Positions 40,571 to 48,382 of a stretch of DNA of 64,000 nucleotides are shown here, in pieces. Position numbers and translations under genes: made by a program. A model generated the notes under the pieces. It worked only from the letters and a program-made list of their open reading frames with translations. It was not told the DNA's origin and searched no databases. The DNA comes from Amycolatopsis nalaikhensis (GTDB lineage: Bacteria > Actinomycetota > Actinomycetes > Mycobacteriales > Pseudonocardiaceae): contig NZ_CP127173.1 of the NCBI RefSeq assembly GCF_030264295.1, positions 9,741,501 to 9,805,500 on the forward strand, in the 5' to 3' direction. Every line of letters starts with the position of its first letter. Position 1 is the stretch's first letter.

Positions 40571-40579
40571 GTAACTTTC
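40571..40579. promoter_or_regulatory. GTAACTTTC element between the GH127 and GH62 genes
   Basis: GTAACTTTC followed by AC lies midway between the two LacI-type sites, 104 bp upstream of the GH62 start. It is identical to the reverse complement of 36064-36072. Confidence 0.42.
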
Positions 40580-40629
40580 ACGGCAGATTGACAACCCTCC
40601 GCGTGCCAGCCCAGGCTGACGCCACCTTT

Positions 40630-40641
40630 GTTAGCGATAAC
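40630..40641. promoter_or_regulatory. LacI-type operator upstream of GH62
   Basis: GTTAGCGATAAC, flanked by T and A, lies 34 bp upstream of the GH62 start. It differs from the perfect site at 40497 by one base. Confidence 0.75.
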
Positions 40642-40674
40642 AGTCGACTCGCAGCTGACCGGGAGAAGGTCGTC

Positions 40675-42120
40675 ATGAACAGAGGAAGCACCAGCAGGAA
40701 GGGCCGGTCCGCGCTCGCCGTGCTCACCACCGCGGTGACGGTCGCGGCGGCAGTGGTGGCGGGGGTGACGCTGGGAGCCGGCTCGGCCGCGGCCGACGTC
40801 ACCGGCGCCCTGCGCGGGGTCGGGTCGAACCGGTGCCTGGACGTGCCGAACGGCAACCAGGCCGACGGCACCACCCTGCAGATCTACGACTGCTCGGGCG
40901 GCGCCAACCAGCAGTGGACGTCGACGGCCGCCGGCCTGCTGACCGTGTACGGCACCAAGTGCCTGGACGCGCCCACCGGCGCGACCGCCGGCACCCGGGT
41001 GCAGATCTGGACCTGCCACGGCGGAGCCAACCAGCAGTGGCGGCTGAACTCCGACGGCACCGTGGCCGGGGTGCAGTCCGGGCTCTGCCTCGACGTCACC
41101 GGAGCCGGCACGGCCAACGGCACCGCGGTGGTGCTCTGGACGTGCCACGGCGGGACCAACCAGCGGTGGACGGGCCTGTCGGGCACCCCGCCGACCACGA
41201 CCACCGGGAGCGGCGGCTGCTCCCTCCCGTCGACCTACCGCTGGTCGTCGACCGGGGTGCTGGCGACACCCAAGAACGGGTGGGTCTCCCTCAAGGACTT
41301 CACCAACGTCGTCCACAACGGCAAGCACCTCGTCTACGCGTCGAACGTCTCGGGGTCGTCGTACGGCTCGATGGCCTTCAGCCCGTTCACGAACTGGTCC
41401 GACATGGCCTCGGCCGGCCAGACCGGGATGAGCCAGGCCGCGGTGGCGCCCACGCTGTTCTACTTCGCGCCGAAGAACATCTGGGTGCTGGCCTACCAGT
41501 GGGGTGCCTGGCCGTTCATCTACCGCACGTCGAGCGACCCCACCAACCCCAACGGCTGGTCGTCGCCGCAGCCGCTGTTCACCGGCAGCATCTCCGGCTC
41601 CGGCACCGGCCCGATCGACCAGACGCTGATCGCCGACGGCTCGACCATGTACCTGTTCTTCGCCGGGGACAACGGCAAGATCTACCGGGCGAGCATGCCG
41701 ATCGGGAACTTCCCGGGCAGCTTCGGCTCGTCGTACACCACGGTCATGAGCGACACGCAGGCCAACCTCTTCGAAGCCGTCGAGGTCTACAAGGTCCAGG
41801 GCCAGAACCAGTACCTCATGATCGTCGAGGCGATGGGGGCGAACGGGCGCTACTTCCGCTCGTTCACGGCCACCAGCCTGAGCGGCTCGTGGACCCCGCA
41901 GGCCGCCAGCGAGAGCAACCCCTTCGCCGGCAAGGCCAACAGCGGTGCCACCTGGACGAACGACATCAGCCACGGTGACCTCGTCCGCACCAACCCCGAC
42001 CAGACGAAGACGATCGATCCCTGCAACCTGCAGTTCCTCTACCAGGGCAAGTCGCCCAGCGCCGGCGGTCCCTACGACCAGCTGCCGTGGCGGCCGGGCG
42101 TGCTGACGCTGCAGCGCTGA
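40675..42120 (+). CDS. Secreted GH62 alpha-L-arabinofuranosidase with N-terminal ricin domain
   Basis: The ATG at 40675 follows AGAAGG; 481 residues. A signal peptide (to about 40) is followed by a trefoil (residues 43-170: NRCLDVPNGN, KCLDAPTGA, GLCLDVTGAG) and a Thr/Gly linker. The GH62 five-bladed domain (about 185-481) begins LPSTYRWSSTGVLATPKNGW. Family residues are visible in WVSLKDFTNVV (general-base Asp), GTGPIDQTLIA (Asp) and NLFEAVEVYKV (acid Glu). GH62 enzymes remove single arabinofuranose from arabinoxylan. It is divergent from GH127 and shares its operator region. A strong hairpin follows. Confidence 0.93.
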   Translation: MNRGSTSRKGRSALAVLTTAVTVAAAVVAGVTLGAGSAAADVTGALRGVGSNRCLDVPNGNQADGTTLQIYDCSGGANQQWTSTAAGLLTVYGTKCLDAPTGATAGTRVQIWTCHGGANQQWRLNSDGTVAGVQSGLCLDVTGAGTANGTAVVLWTCHGGTNQRWTGLSGTPPTTTTGSGGCSLPSTYRWSSTGVLATPKNGWVSLKDFTNVVHNGKHLVYASNVSGSSYGSMAFSPFTNWSDMASAGQTGMSQAAVAPTLFYFAPKNIWVLAYQWGAWPFIYRTSSDPTNPNGWSSPQPLFTGSISGSGTGPIDQTLIADGSTMYLFFAGDNGKIYRASMPIGNFPGSFGSSYTTVMSDTQANLFEAVEVYKVQGQNQYLMIVEAMGANGRYFRSFTATSLSGSWTPQAASESNPFAGKANSGATWTNDISHGDLVRTNPDQTKTIDPCNLQFLYQGKSPSAGGPYDQLPWRPGVLTLQR

Positions 42121-42144
42121 CCCGGCGGTGTGCGAAGCCCGGTC

Positions 42145-42176
42145 GGGCCGGGAGCGCGACGCCGCGCTCCCGGCCC
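42145..42176. terminator. Bidirectional hairpin terminator
   Basis: GGGCCGGGAGCGCG (42145-42158) pairs perfectly with CGCGCTCCCGGCCC (42163-42176) around the loop ACGC. It lies between the convergent ends of the GH62 and subtilase genes and can serve both. Confidence 0.85.
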
Positions 42177-42183
42177 CCGGGCC

Positions 42184-45100
42184 TCACCGGCCCACGGTCA
42201 CCGAACCCGTGAGCGTCCCGAGCCGCACCGCGTGGGTTCCCCGCGGCAGGTCGCGCACCTCGAACGCGACGCGGGTGGTCTGGTCCTTCCGGACCGGCAC
42301 CGCCCGCTCGCCCGCGACCGCGCCGTCGATCCACAGCACCGCCTGGTACGTGCCCGGCACCTCGCCGACGTCCTTCACCGACGCGGTGACCCGCACGGGC
42401 GACCGGCCGTGACCGCCCTCGGCGCGCAGGTCCGCCAGCGCGAACCGCGGCTCGGGGCCGGGTGCCCGGTCGTGGACGAAGATGTCCGAGCGGCCGTTCG
42501 TGTCGTCCTCGACGAGGTTCGTCGCCTCGCTTTCGAACGCGACGTACTTCCCGTCGGTGCTGATCGAGGGGAAGTCGCTGTACGCGTCACCCGGCCGGCC
42601 GCCCACGCCCCCGGACATCTTGGCCGTCGTCCGCGCCCGCAGGTCGCGCACGAACACGTCCGACATGCCGTCGTCGCCGGGCACGAGGTTGGCGGCGAAG
42701 CTGAAGAACGCGACGTGATTCCCGTCGCCGCTGATCCGCGGGCTCGCCGTGTACGCGTCCGCCCCGCCGCTCCCGCTCGCCGCCTGCGACACCAGCGTGT
42801 TCGCGTGCGTCTGCCGGTCGTAGACGTAGACCTGCGACGGCGCGTCCGCGCCGCTGCTCGCATAGGCCACCATCCGGCCGTCCGCGCTGATCGACGGCTG
42901 GGTCGCCTCCGCACCGGCCGGCGCCGGGACCACCTCCGTCGTCCCGGTCCGCCGGTCGCGCACGAAGACGTCGCGGTGGTCGTTCCCGGTGCCGGGCACC
43001 AGGTTCTCCGCACCGCTTTCGAACGCGACGAACCGGCCGTCGGCGCTGACACTCGGCTCCAGCGAGTCGCCGTCCGCCTGCACCCCGGCGGCCCCCACCG
43101 AGACGCGCTCGGTCGTCCCGGCCACCCGGTCGCGCAGGAAGACGTCCTGCCTGCCGTTCGTGTCCCCCGGCACCAGGTTCGTCGCCTGGCTGAGGAACAC
43201 CGCGAACCGGCCGTCGGCGCTGAACACCGGCTGCCCGGACAGGCCGTCGGCCTGCCGCTCGTCCGACGACACCGAGATCAGCTCGTTCGCGCCCGTCCGC
43301 CGGTCGTGGGCGAAGGAGTCCGGCACGCCGTTTCCGTCGCCGGGCACGAGGTTGGTCGCACCGCTGAGGAACCCGACGTAGCGTCCGTCCGGGCTGATCG
43401 TCGGGCTGATCGCCCACGCGTCCGCGCCCGTGCCGTCCGCGGCGGCCGAGATCCGTTCGATCACGCCGGTGCGGGTGTCCCTGGCAAAGACGTCCATGTC
43501 GTCGTTCGCCTCGCCGGGCGCGATTTCCGAAGCCATGCTGGCGAACGCGACCACCCCGCCGTCCCCGCTCAAGGCGGGCCAGAAGCTGTCGGCGCGGATC
43601 TGCCCGCCGTCGCGGGTGACCGAGACCCGCTGCGTCGCCGGTGGCCGCGGCAGCGCGAAATCGGCCGTGGCGGGCCACTTCGGGTTCACGGTGACCTGGC
43701 GCGGGTTCGCGGTCGAGATCCCGGCCGCCGACGCGGTCACCCGGTAGCCGCCCTCCGGCACGTCCTTGATGGTGTAGCGGCCGGAGCCGTCCGAGACGGC
43801 GGTGAGCTCGTCGAGCACGTCCGCCACCCGCACCGTCGCGCCGGGCACCGTCGATCCGGTCGGCCCGTAGGTGACGCGGCCGGTGATGACACCCCGCGGC
43901 GTCGGCTGCAGCGCGACCCGCAGATCCGTCAGCTTCCCGCCGGTCACCGCGACCCGCACGCGCTGGTCGCGGTAGCCGAACCGGGACAGCGTCAGGTCGT
44001 AGGTGCCCGCGGGCACGCGGATCTTGAAGTGCCCTTCGGCGTCGCTGGTGTACGACCGGCCGGTGGCCGCCACGGTGATCGTCGTGCCCCGCAACGGATC
44101 CCGGGACTTGTCCGCGGTCACCGTCCCGGTGATGCCGCTCGTGAGGCGGGCTTCGGCGACGGCGGCGGCCGCGTCGATCCGGCCCGCGCCGAAGCGGGTG
44201 TTCGGCCGCGCGCCGTAGCGGTTGTCGAAGAACGCCGTCCCGGTCAGGATGTCGAGCGTTTCGCCGGGAGTCAGGCGCGGGTTCGCCTGCAGCATCAGCG
44301 CGACGGTGCCCGAGACGTGCGGGGTCGCCATCGACGTGCCGCTCAGCAGGCCGTACTCACCGCCGGGCAGCGACGACAGGACGTCGACGCCGGGCGCGGA
44401 CAGGTCCGGCACGACGTAGCTGTCCGGCCAGTTCGCCGGGGCGTCGGCCCAGTCGTTCTTGCGCACGACCCCGCCGCAGGAGAAGTCCGGCACGTTGTCG
44501 TCGACGTCAGTCGCGCCGACCCCGGTCGCCTCGAAGACGTTGCCGGGCGCCGCCGAACCGCCCGCGACGCACTCGTTGCCGATGGCGAAGGCCGGGAACG
44601 CGCCCGCGAGGTAGATGTTGCGGGCGGGCTCGACCATTTCGCTGCTGTAGCCCTCTTCGCCGAGCGACATGCTCACGACGTCCGCGGGCTCGCCCGCCGG
44701 TTTCCCGTCGGCGTCGTAGGGCGCGATCGCCCACTGCATCCCGGCGATCACCTGCGTGAGGGTGCCGGTGCCGCCCGGGATGACGAGGCCCGCCATCAGC
44801 TCCGCGCCGGGCGCGACGCCGATCTGCGTGCCGGAGCTGTGCCCGCCCGCGATCGTGCCCGCGACGTGCGTTCCGTGGTAGGAGCTGTCGTGCGGGGTGG
44901 AGTGGACCGGGGAGCCGTCGGCGGCGAACTCGAGCCAGCCGCCCGGGTGCTCCGGGTTCGCCGGGTCGGCGCTGACGAGCTTGCCCGCGAGGTCCGGGTG
45001 CTGGGTGTCGATGCCGGTGTCGAGGATCGCCACCCGCACCCCGGCGCCGGTGCCGCCGTCCCGCTGGACCTGGTCGGCGCCGATCTTCTGCACGCCCCAG

Positions 45101-45588
45101 GCCACCGCGGGATCCGCCGCGGCCTGCTGTGCCTTCCGGGGCTCGGTCGGCGAGTGCAGCGTGAAGTTGGGGATGACGCGGTCGACCAGCGGCAGGGCGG
45201 CGACCGCGTCGAGGGTGTCCGGGGTGGCGCGGACGAGCACCATGTTCTTGAGCCAGAACGTCTTCACGACCTGGTCGCGGCGGGCGCCGACGAGGTCCAC
45301 GACGGGGGCCTGCATGGCCTGCGCGGAGTCGGTGAGCGCCTGGCGCGCCGCCGCGGGGCTCGACGGCCGCAGCCCGCGGTCCTTCAGGACGACGACCGCC
45401 TCGAACTTCGCATCCGGGCCAGATCGGGCACCGGCCATCCGGTCGAGCAGTTCCTTGGCGATCTTCGGGTGGGCGGGCGCGGGCGGCGGGTCGGCGGCCG
45501 CCGACGGCACGGCACCGAGGGACCCGGCGGCGACGAGCACCGCGAGCACCAGGTGCCGGCCACGGGACCGGAAGGCGGACAGGGACAT
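42184..45588 (-). CDS. Secreted S8 subtilisin-like protease with carboxypeptidase-regulatory-like domains and PD40 beta-propeller
   Basis: The ATG at 45588 has AAGGAG 8 bp upstream; 1134 residues. Order: signal peptide (to about 32), inhibitor-like propeptide (62-145), S8 domain with triad D190 (AILDTGID), H238 (YHGTHVAG), S419 (SGTSMATPHVSG) and oxyanion N338. Two carboxypeptidase-regulatory-like domains follow (about 475-640: GITGTVTADKSRDPLRGTTI, GVITGRVTYGPTGSTVPGAT), then seven TolB-like PD40 repeats (SADGRFVAFESGAENLVPG-type) from about 665 and a C-terminal CARDB-like sandwich. It is an extracellular endopeptidase. The divergent TrmB/LuxR-type regulator gene starts 174 bp away and is the likely controller. 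Confidence 0.92.
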   Translation of the reverse strand: MSLSAFRSRGRHLVLAVLVAAGSLGAVPSAAADPPPAPAHPKIAKELLDRMAGARSGPDAKFEAVVVLKDRGLRPSSPAAARQALTDSAQAMQAPVVDLVGARRDQVVKTFWLKNMVLVRATPDTLDAVAALPLVDRVIPNFTLHSPTEPRKAQQAAADPAVAWGVQKIGADQVQRDGGTGAGVRVAILDTGIDTQHPDLAGKLVSADPANPEHPGGWLEFAADGSPVHSTPHDSSYHGTHVAGTIAGGHSSGTQIGVAPGAELMAGLVIPGGTGTLTQVIAGMQWAIAPYDADGKPAGEPADVVSMSLGEEGYSSEMVEPARNIYLAGAFPAFAIGNECVAGGSAAPGNVFEATGVGATDVDDNVPDFSCGGVVRKNDWADAPANWPDSYVVPDLSAPGVDVLSSLPGGEYGLLSGTSMATPHVSGTVALMLQANPRLTPGETLDILTGTAFFDNRYGARPNTRFGAGRIDAAAAVAEARLTSGITGTVTADKSRDPLRGTTITVAATGRSYTSDAEGHFKIRVPAGTYDLTLSRFGYRDQRVRVAVTGGKLTDLRVALQPTPRGVITGRVTYGPTGSTVPGATVRVADVLDELTAVSDGSGRYTIKDVPEGGYRVTASAAGISTANPRQVTVNPKWPATADFALPRPPATQRVSVTRDGGQIRADSFWPALSGDGGVVAFASMASEIAPGEANDDMDVFARDTRTGVIERISAAADGTGADAWAISPTISPDGRYVGFLSGATNLVPGDGNGVPDSFAHDRRTGANELISVSSDERQADGLSGQPVFSADGRFAVFLSQATNLVPGDTNGRQDVFLRDRVAGTTERVSVGAAGVQADGDSLEPSVSADGRFVAFESGAENLVPGTGNDHRDVFVRDRRTGTTEVVPAPAGAEATQPSISADGRMVAYASSGADAPSQVYVYDRQTHANTLVSQAASGSGGADAYTASPRISGDGNHVAFFSFAANLVPGDDGMSDVFVRDLRARTTAKMSGGVGGRPGDAYSDFPSISTDGKYVAFESEATNLVEDDTNGRSDIFVHDRAPGPEPRFALADLRAEGGHGRSPVRVTASVKDVGEVPGTYQAVLWIDGAVAGERAVPVRKDQTTRVAFEVRDLPRGTHAVRLGTLTGSVTVGR

Positions 45589-45761
45589 GGGGAGACTCCT
45601 TCGTTCCGTCAGGTCGCGGCGGACAAGCGAGACGGCGCGCCCCGTGTGAGGTTGCGCGCCGTCGACTTCCAAACGGTGCAGGAATGATCACCGCGTGACA
45701 AGCTCACGAAGGCGGCGGATTCCGGTCAGGTGTCGGAAACCCGACACGAGGGAGGACGACG

Positions 45762-46730
45762 GTGCTGGAGCCGATCGGGCTGAGCAACGCGGACGAAGCG
45801 ACCTACGACGCCCTCGTCCGGCGCACCCAGGCGACTGCCCCCGAGCTGGCCCAGGACACGCACCGCTCGCTGCCCGCGACCCGGCGGGCGCTGCAGGCGC
45901 TCGTCGAGTCCGGCCTGGCCACGCGATCCGCCGGACGCCCGACGCGGTACGTCGTGGTCCCGCCGGACCGGGCCATCGAGGCCGTGCTCCGCGAGCGCGA
46001 GGCGGCGTTGCGCGACACGCGCCGCCACATCGGCACGCTGATGGAGACCTACCGCGCGAGCACGCGGTTCGCGCACCCGGGCGAGCTGGTCGAGGTGATC
46101 TCCGGGCGGGACGAGGTCAACGAGCGCTGGACGCGGATGCAGCAGGACATCCGGGAGCAGATGCGCGGCTTCGACCGCCCGCCGTACGCGGCTCCGCAAG
46201 GGCACGGCGAGCCCAACCACGTCGAGCTCGCGCTGCTGGAGCGCGGGGTCCGGTACCGGGTGGTGTACGACAAGAGCGCGGTGGAGCTGCCGGGTCTGCT
46301 CGACGACATCGAACTGGGCGTACGGCACGGCGAGCAGGCCAGGATCGCGGGCGACGTCCCGATGAAGCTGGCGATCGCCGACGACCGGCTGGCGATCATC
46401 CCGCTGATGCGCCCCGGCGACCCCGCGCTCACGGCGTCCTACCTCATCCACCCGTCCCCGCTGCTGGACGCGCTGATCGCGTTGTTCGAGTCGGTGTGGA
46501 CACGCAGTGTGCCGGTCCGGTTCGGCACCGAGGACCCCGGCGAGCTGTCGGCGGACGAGTCGAAGCTGCTGGCGCTGCTGGCATCCGGCGTGACCGACAA
46601 GGCCGTTGGGCGCGCGCTCGGCTGGAGTGAGCGGACGGTGCAGCGCCACGTGACCAAGCTGATGCAGCGAACGGGCGCCCGCACGCGGTTCCAGATCGCG
46701 ATGGAGGCCACCCGCCGCGGCTGGATCTGA
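45762..46730 (+). CDS. TrmB-like/LuxR-type transcriptional regulator
   Basis: The GTG at 45762 follows GGGAGG. The 322-residue protein has an N-terminal winged-helix TrmB-like segment (YDALVRRTQATAPELAQDTH), a central phospholipase-D-like sensor region (about 95-245) and a C-terminal LuxR helix-turn-helix (about 258-315: LLALLASGVTDKAVGRALGW, then SERTVQRHVTKLM). This architecture often stands divergent from subtilase genes in actinomycetes, as here. No receiver domain is present, so it is not a classical response regulator. Confidence 0.85.
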   Translation: MLEPIGLSNADEATYDALVRRTQATAPELAQDTHRSLPATRRALQALVESGLATRSAGRPTRYVVVPPDRAIEAVLREREAALRDTRRHIGTLMETYRASTRFAHPGELVEVISGRDEVNERWTRMQQDIREQMRGFDRPPYAAPQGHGEPNHVELALLERGVRYRVVYDKSAVELPGLLDDIELGVRHGEQARIAGDVPMKLAIADDRLAIIPLMRPGDPALTASYLIHPSPLLDALIALFESVWTRSVPVRFGTEDPGELSADESKLLALLASGVTDKAVGRALGWSERTVQRHVTKLMQRTGARTRFQIAMEATRRGWI

Positions 46731-46744
46731 GCGCGTCCCCTCGT

Positions 46745-47740
46745 TCAGCCGGTTCCCTTGGCGGCGAAGCTCGGTTCCGCCGCTTCCAGCCGAGGTACCG
46801 AGATGCCCAGCCGTCGCGCTTCGGACAGTGCGTCCCGGCAGACCGCCCGCGGCTCGTCGGCCGCGGGGTCGGCATGAACCTCGAAACTCCTGCGCACCAC
46901 CGGGACACGAGCGGTCAGAAAGGCGAACGCGGGAGCCGTCAGCCAGGTCGGCGCCCGGAACCCCAGCGTGCCGGCCCGGTGCCGTCGCAGGTCGACACCG
47001 CGCGCCTCGACCACGGGCAGCAGCTCGCGGGTGGCCAGCAGCGCCTCGCGCAAATCGCCGGTCTCGCCCGCCAAATCGGCCAACGTTCCCAGCCGCAAGC
47101 CTTGCGAGTGCAGACCTGCGTCGGCCACGAAATGGAGCCACAGCCAGCCGCGGAAGTCGCGTTTCTCCCGCACCCGGAACCCGGCCTCGCGAAACGCCCG
47201 CCGCGCGACTAATTCGCGCTCGGTTGGAGGCCGGTCCAGAGTGCCGAAGAGGACCGTGGGCAGCAGCGTCCCGCGGAGCACGCCGTCTTCGCCGAAACCA
47301 CCGCCGCCTTGCGGGAAGCCCCACGCGACCTGCTCGACGGGCAGTGCGCCGATCGCGGCCAGCGGCTCGGCCCAGATGTTGCCGAACACCAGCACCGTGG
47401 CGTCGCCGACGCGCGGTGCCAGGAACGCGGCCGCGTCCGAGAGGCGGTGGTGGGCCACGCTCAGCACGATCAGGTCGAAATCGTGCCCGGGCGCCAGCTG
47501 TTCGCGGTAGCGCACCGGCCAGGTGCGAACGACGCGCTGGCCCCGGATCCGCTTCCGCGTGTCGAGCAGGTCGAGGTCCACCGCGTCCCCGTAAGCGGCT
47601 GCGCGGCCCGGCCGGACGTAGAACTCGACGTCATGCCCGGCCTGTTCCAGCGCCCAGCCGTAGACCGTGGCGATCACGCCGCGGCCGAACATGAGGATCT
47701 TCACGCGCACCTCGTCGGGTAAGGTGAAATTGGAGGTCAT
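46745..47740 (-). CDS. Ketopantoate reductase-like (ApbA/PanE family) NADP-binding protein
   Basis: The product has a Rossmann N-terminus (VKILMFGRGVIATVYGWALE) with a GxGxxA-type loop, a helical middle part and a C-terminal PanE-like helical domain (GWLWLHFVADAGLHSQGLRL). It is about 330 residues with start ATG 47740; the GTG at 47746 and a GTG nearer the Rossmann strand are alternatives. The central GGGGFGEDGVLRGTLLP loop is longer than in true PanE, so another 2-oxo-acid or imine substrate is possible. It is divergent from a TetR gene; a short palindrome overlaps its start. Confidence 0.8.
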   Translation of the reverse strand: MTSNFTLPDEVRVKILMFGRGVIATVYGWALEQAGHDVEFYVRPGRAAAYGDAVDLDLLDTRKRIRGQRVVRTWPVRYREQLAPGHDFDLIVLSVAHHRLSDAAAFLAPRVGDATVLVFGNIWAEPLAAIGALPVEQVAWGFPQGGGGFGEDGVLRGTLLPTVLFGTLDRPPTERELVARRAFREAGFRVREKRDFRGWLWLHFVADAGLHSQGLRLGTLADLAGETGDLREALLATRELLPVVEARGVDLRRHRAGTLGFRAPTWLTAPAFAFLTARVPVVRRSFEVHADPAADEPRAVCRDALSEARRLGISVPRLEAAEPSFAAKGTG

Positions 47741-47745
47741 CTCCA
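47731..47745. promoter_or_regulatory. Short inverted repeat between the PanE-like and TetR genes
   Basis: TGGAG (47731-47735) and CTCCA (47741-47745) flank the 5-bp spacer GTCAT, overlapping the start of the PanE-like gene and lying 29 bp upstream of the TetR start. It could be the TetR operator; the arms are short, so confidence is low. Confidence 0.35.
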
Positions 47746-47773
47746 CTTATCACGCTAGGGAGGTGGTTCCCGC

Positions 47774-48382
47774 TTGTCAACGCGAGGCGGCGCGGGCAAA
47801 CCGCTGCGCGCCGACGCCCGGCGCAACCGCGAGGCGGTGCTGGCGAAAGCCCGGGAGATCTTCGACGCCGGGGATTTCTACGACCTGCGCTTCGACGATT
47901 TCGCCCGCTTGGCAGGGGTGGGAACCGGCACGCTGTACCGCCACTTCCCCACCCGGGAAGCGCTGGCCGAGGCTGTTTACCACGAGGAAGTCGCGACGCT
48001 CTGCGACCGCGCGCGCGAGCTGCGGGCCACCCTGCCCCCGGCCGAGGCCTTGGCGAGCTTCCTGCGTGGCATGGTCGGCTACCTCGCCACGTACCAAGGC
48101 CTCGCCCGGACCCTGGCCACGCTCATGGCGACGGAGTCGGGTGCCCTCGCCGAAGGCAGCCGGGCGCTGGAGCAGGTGGTGGCCGACCTGGTGGCCGCGG
48201 CGGTCCGGGACGGCACCATCCGCGACGACGTGGGCGCGGGAGCCGTGATGATGGCCCTGCACGGCATCGGCGCGGCGCACGACCGCCCGAACTGGCGAGC
48301 CGAGGCCGACGACGTGATCACCCTCGTGCTCGACGGGCTGCGCCGTCCTTCCCCGGGCGCTCACCGGCGCGGCAATTCCTGA
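47774..48382 (+). CDS. TetR-family regulator
   Basis: The 202-residue protein probably starts at TTG 47774, 10 bp after GGGAGG. The helix-turn-helix is clear (YDLRFDDFARLAGVGTGTLY, RHFPTREAL, about residues 35-65) and a helical ligand domain follows (to about 190). It is divergent from the PanE-like gene, its likely target. Its last 65 bp overlap the 3' end of the convergent alpha/beta-hydrolase gene. Confidence 0.85.
   Translation: MSTRGGAGKPLRADARRNREAVLAKAREIFDAGDFYDLRFDDFARLAGVGTGTLYRHFPTREALAEAVYHEEVATLCDRARELRATLPPAEALASFLRGMVGYLATYQGLARTLATLMATESGALAEGSRALEQVVADLVAAAVRDGTIRDDVGAGAVMMALHGIGAAHDRPNWRAEADDVITLVLDGLRRPSPGAHRRGNS

Noticed and set aside
20066..42120. Reading the trefoil repeats as a CRISPR or DNA tandem array
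   Set aside because: The repetition is at protein level within coding domains; there are no short identical direct repeats with unique spacers anywhere in the window.
42121..42183. Extension of the GH62 locus to include the subtilase
   Set aside because: A strong bidirectional terminator separates them, the protease has its own regulator and lacks a ricin domain.
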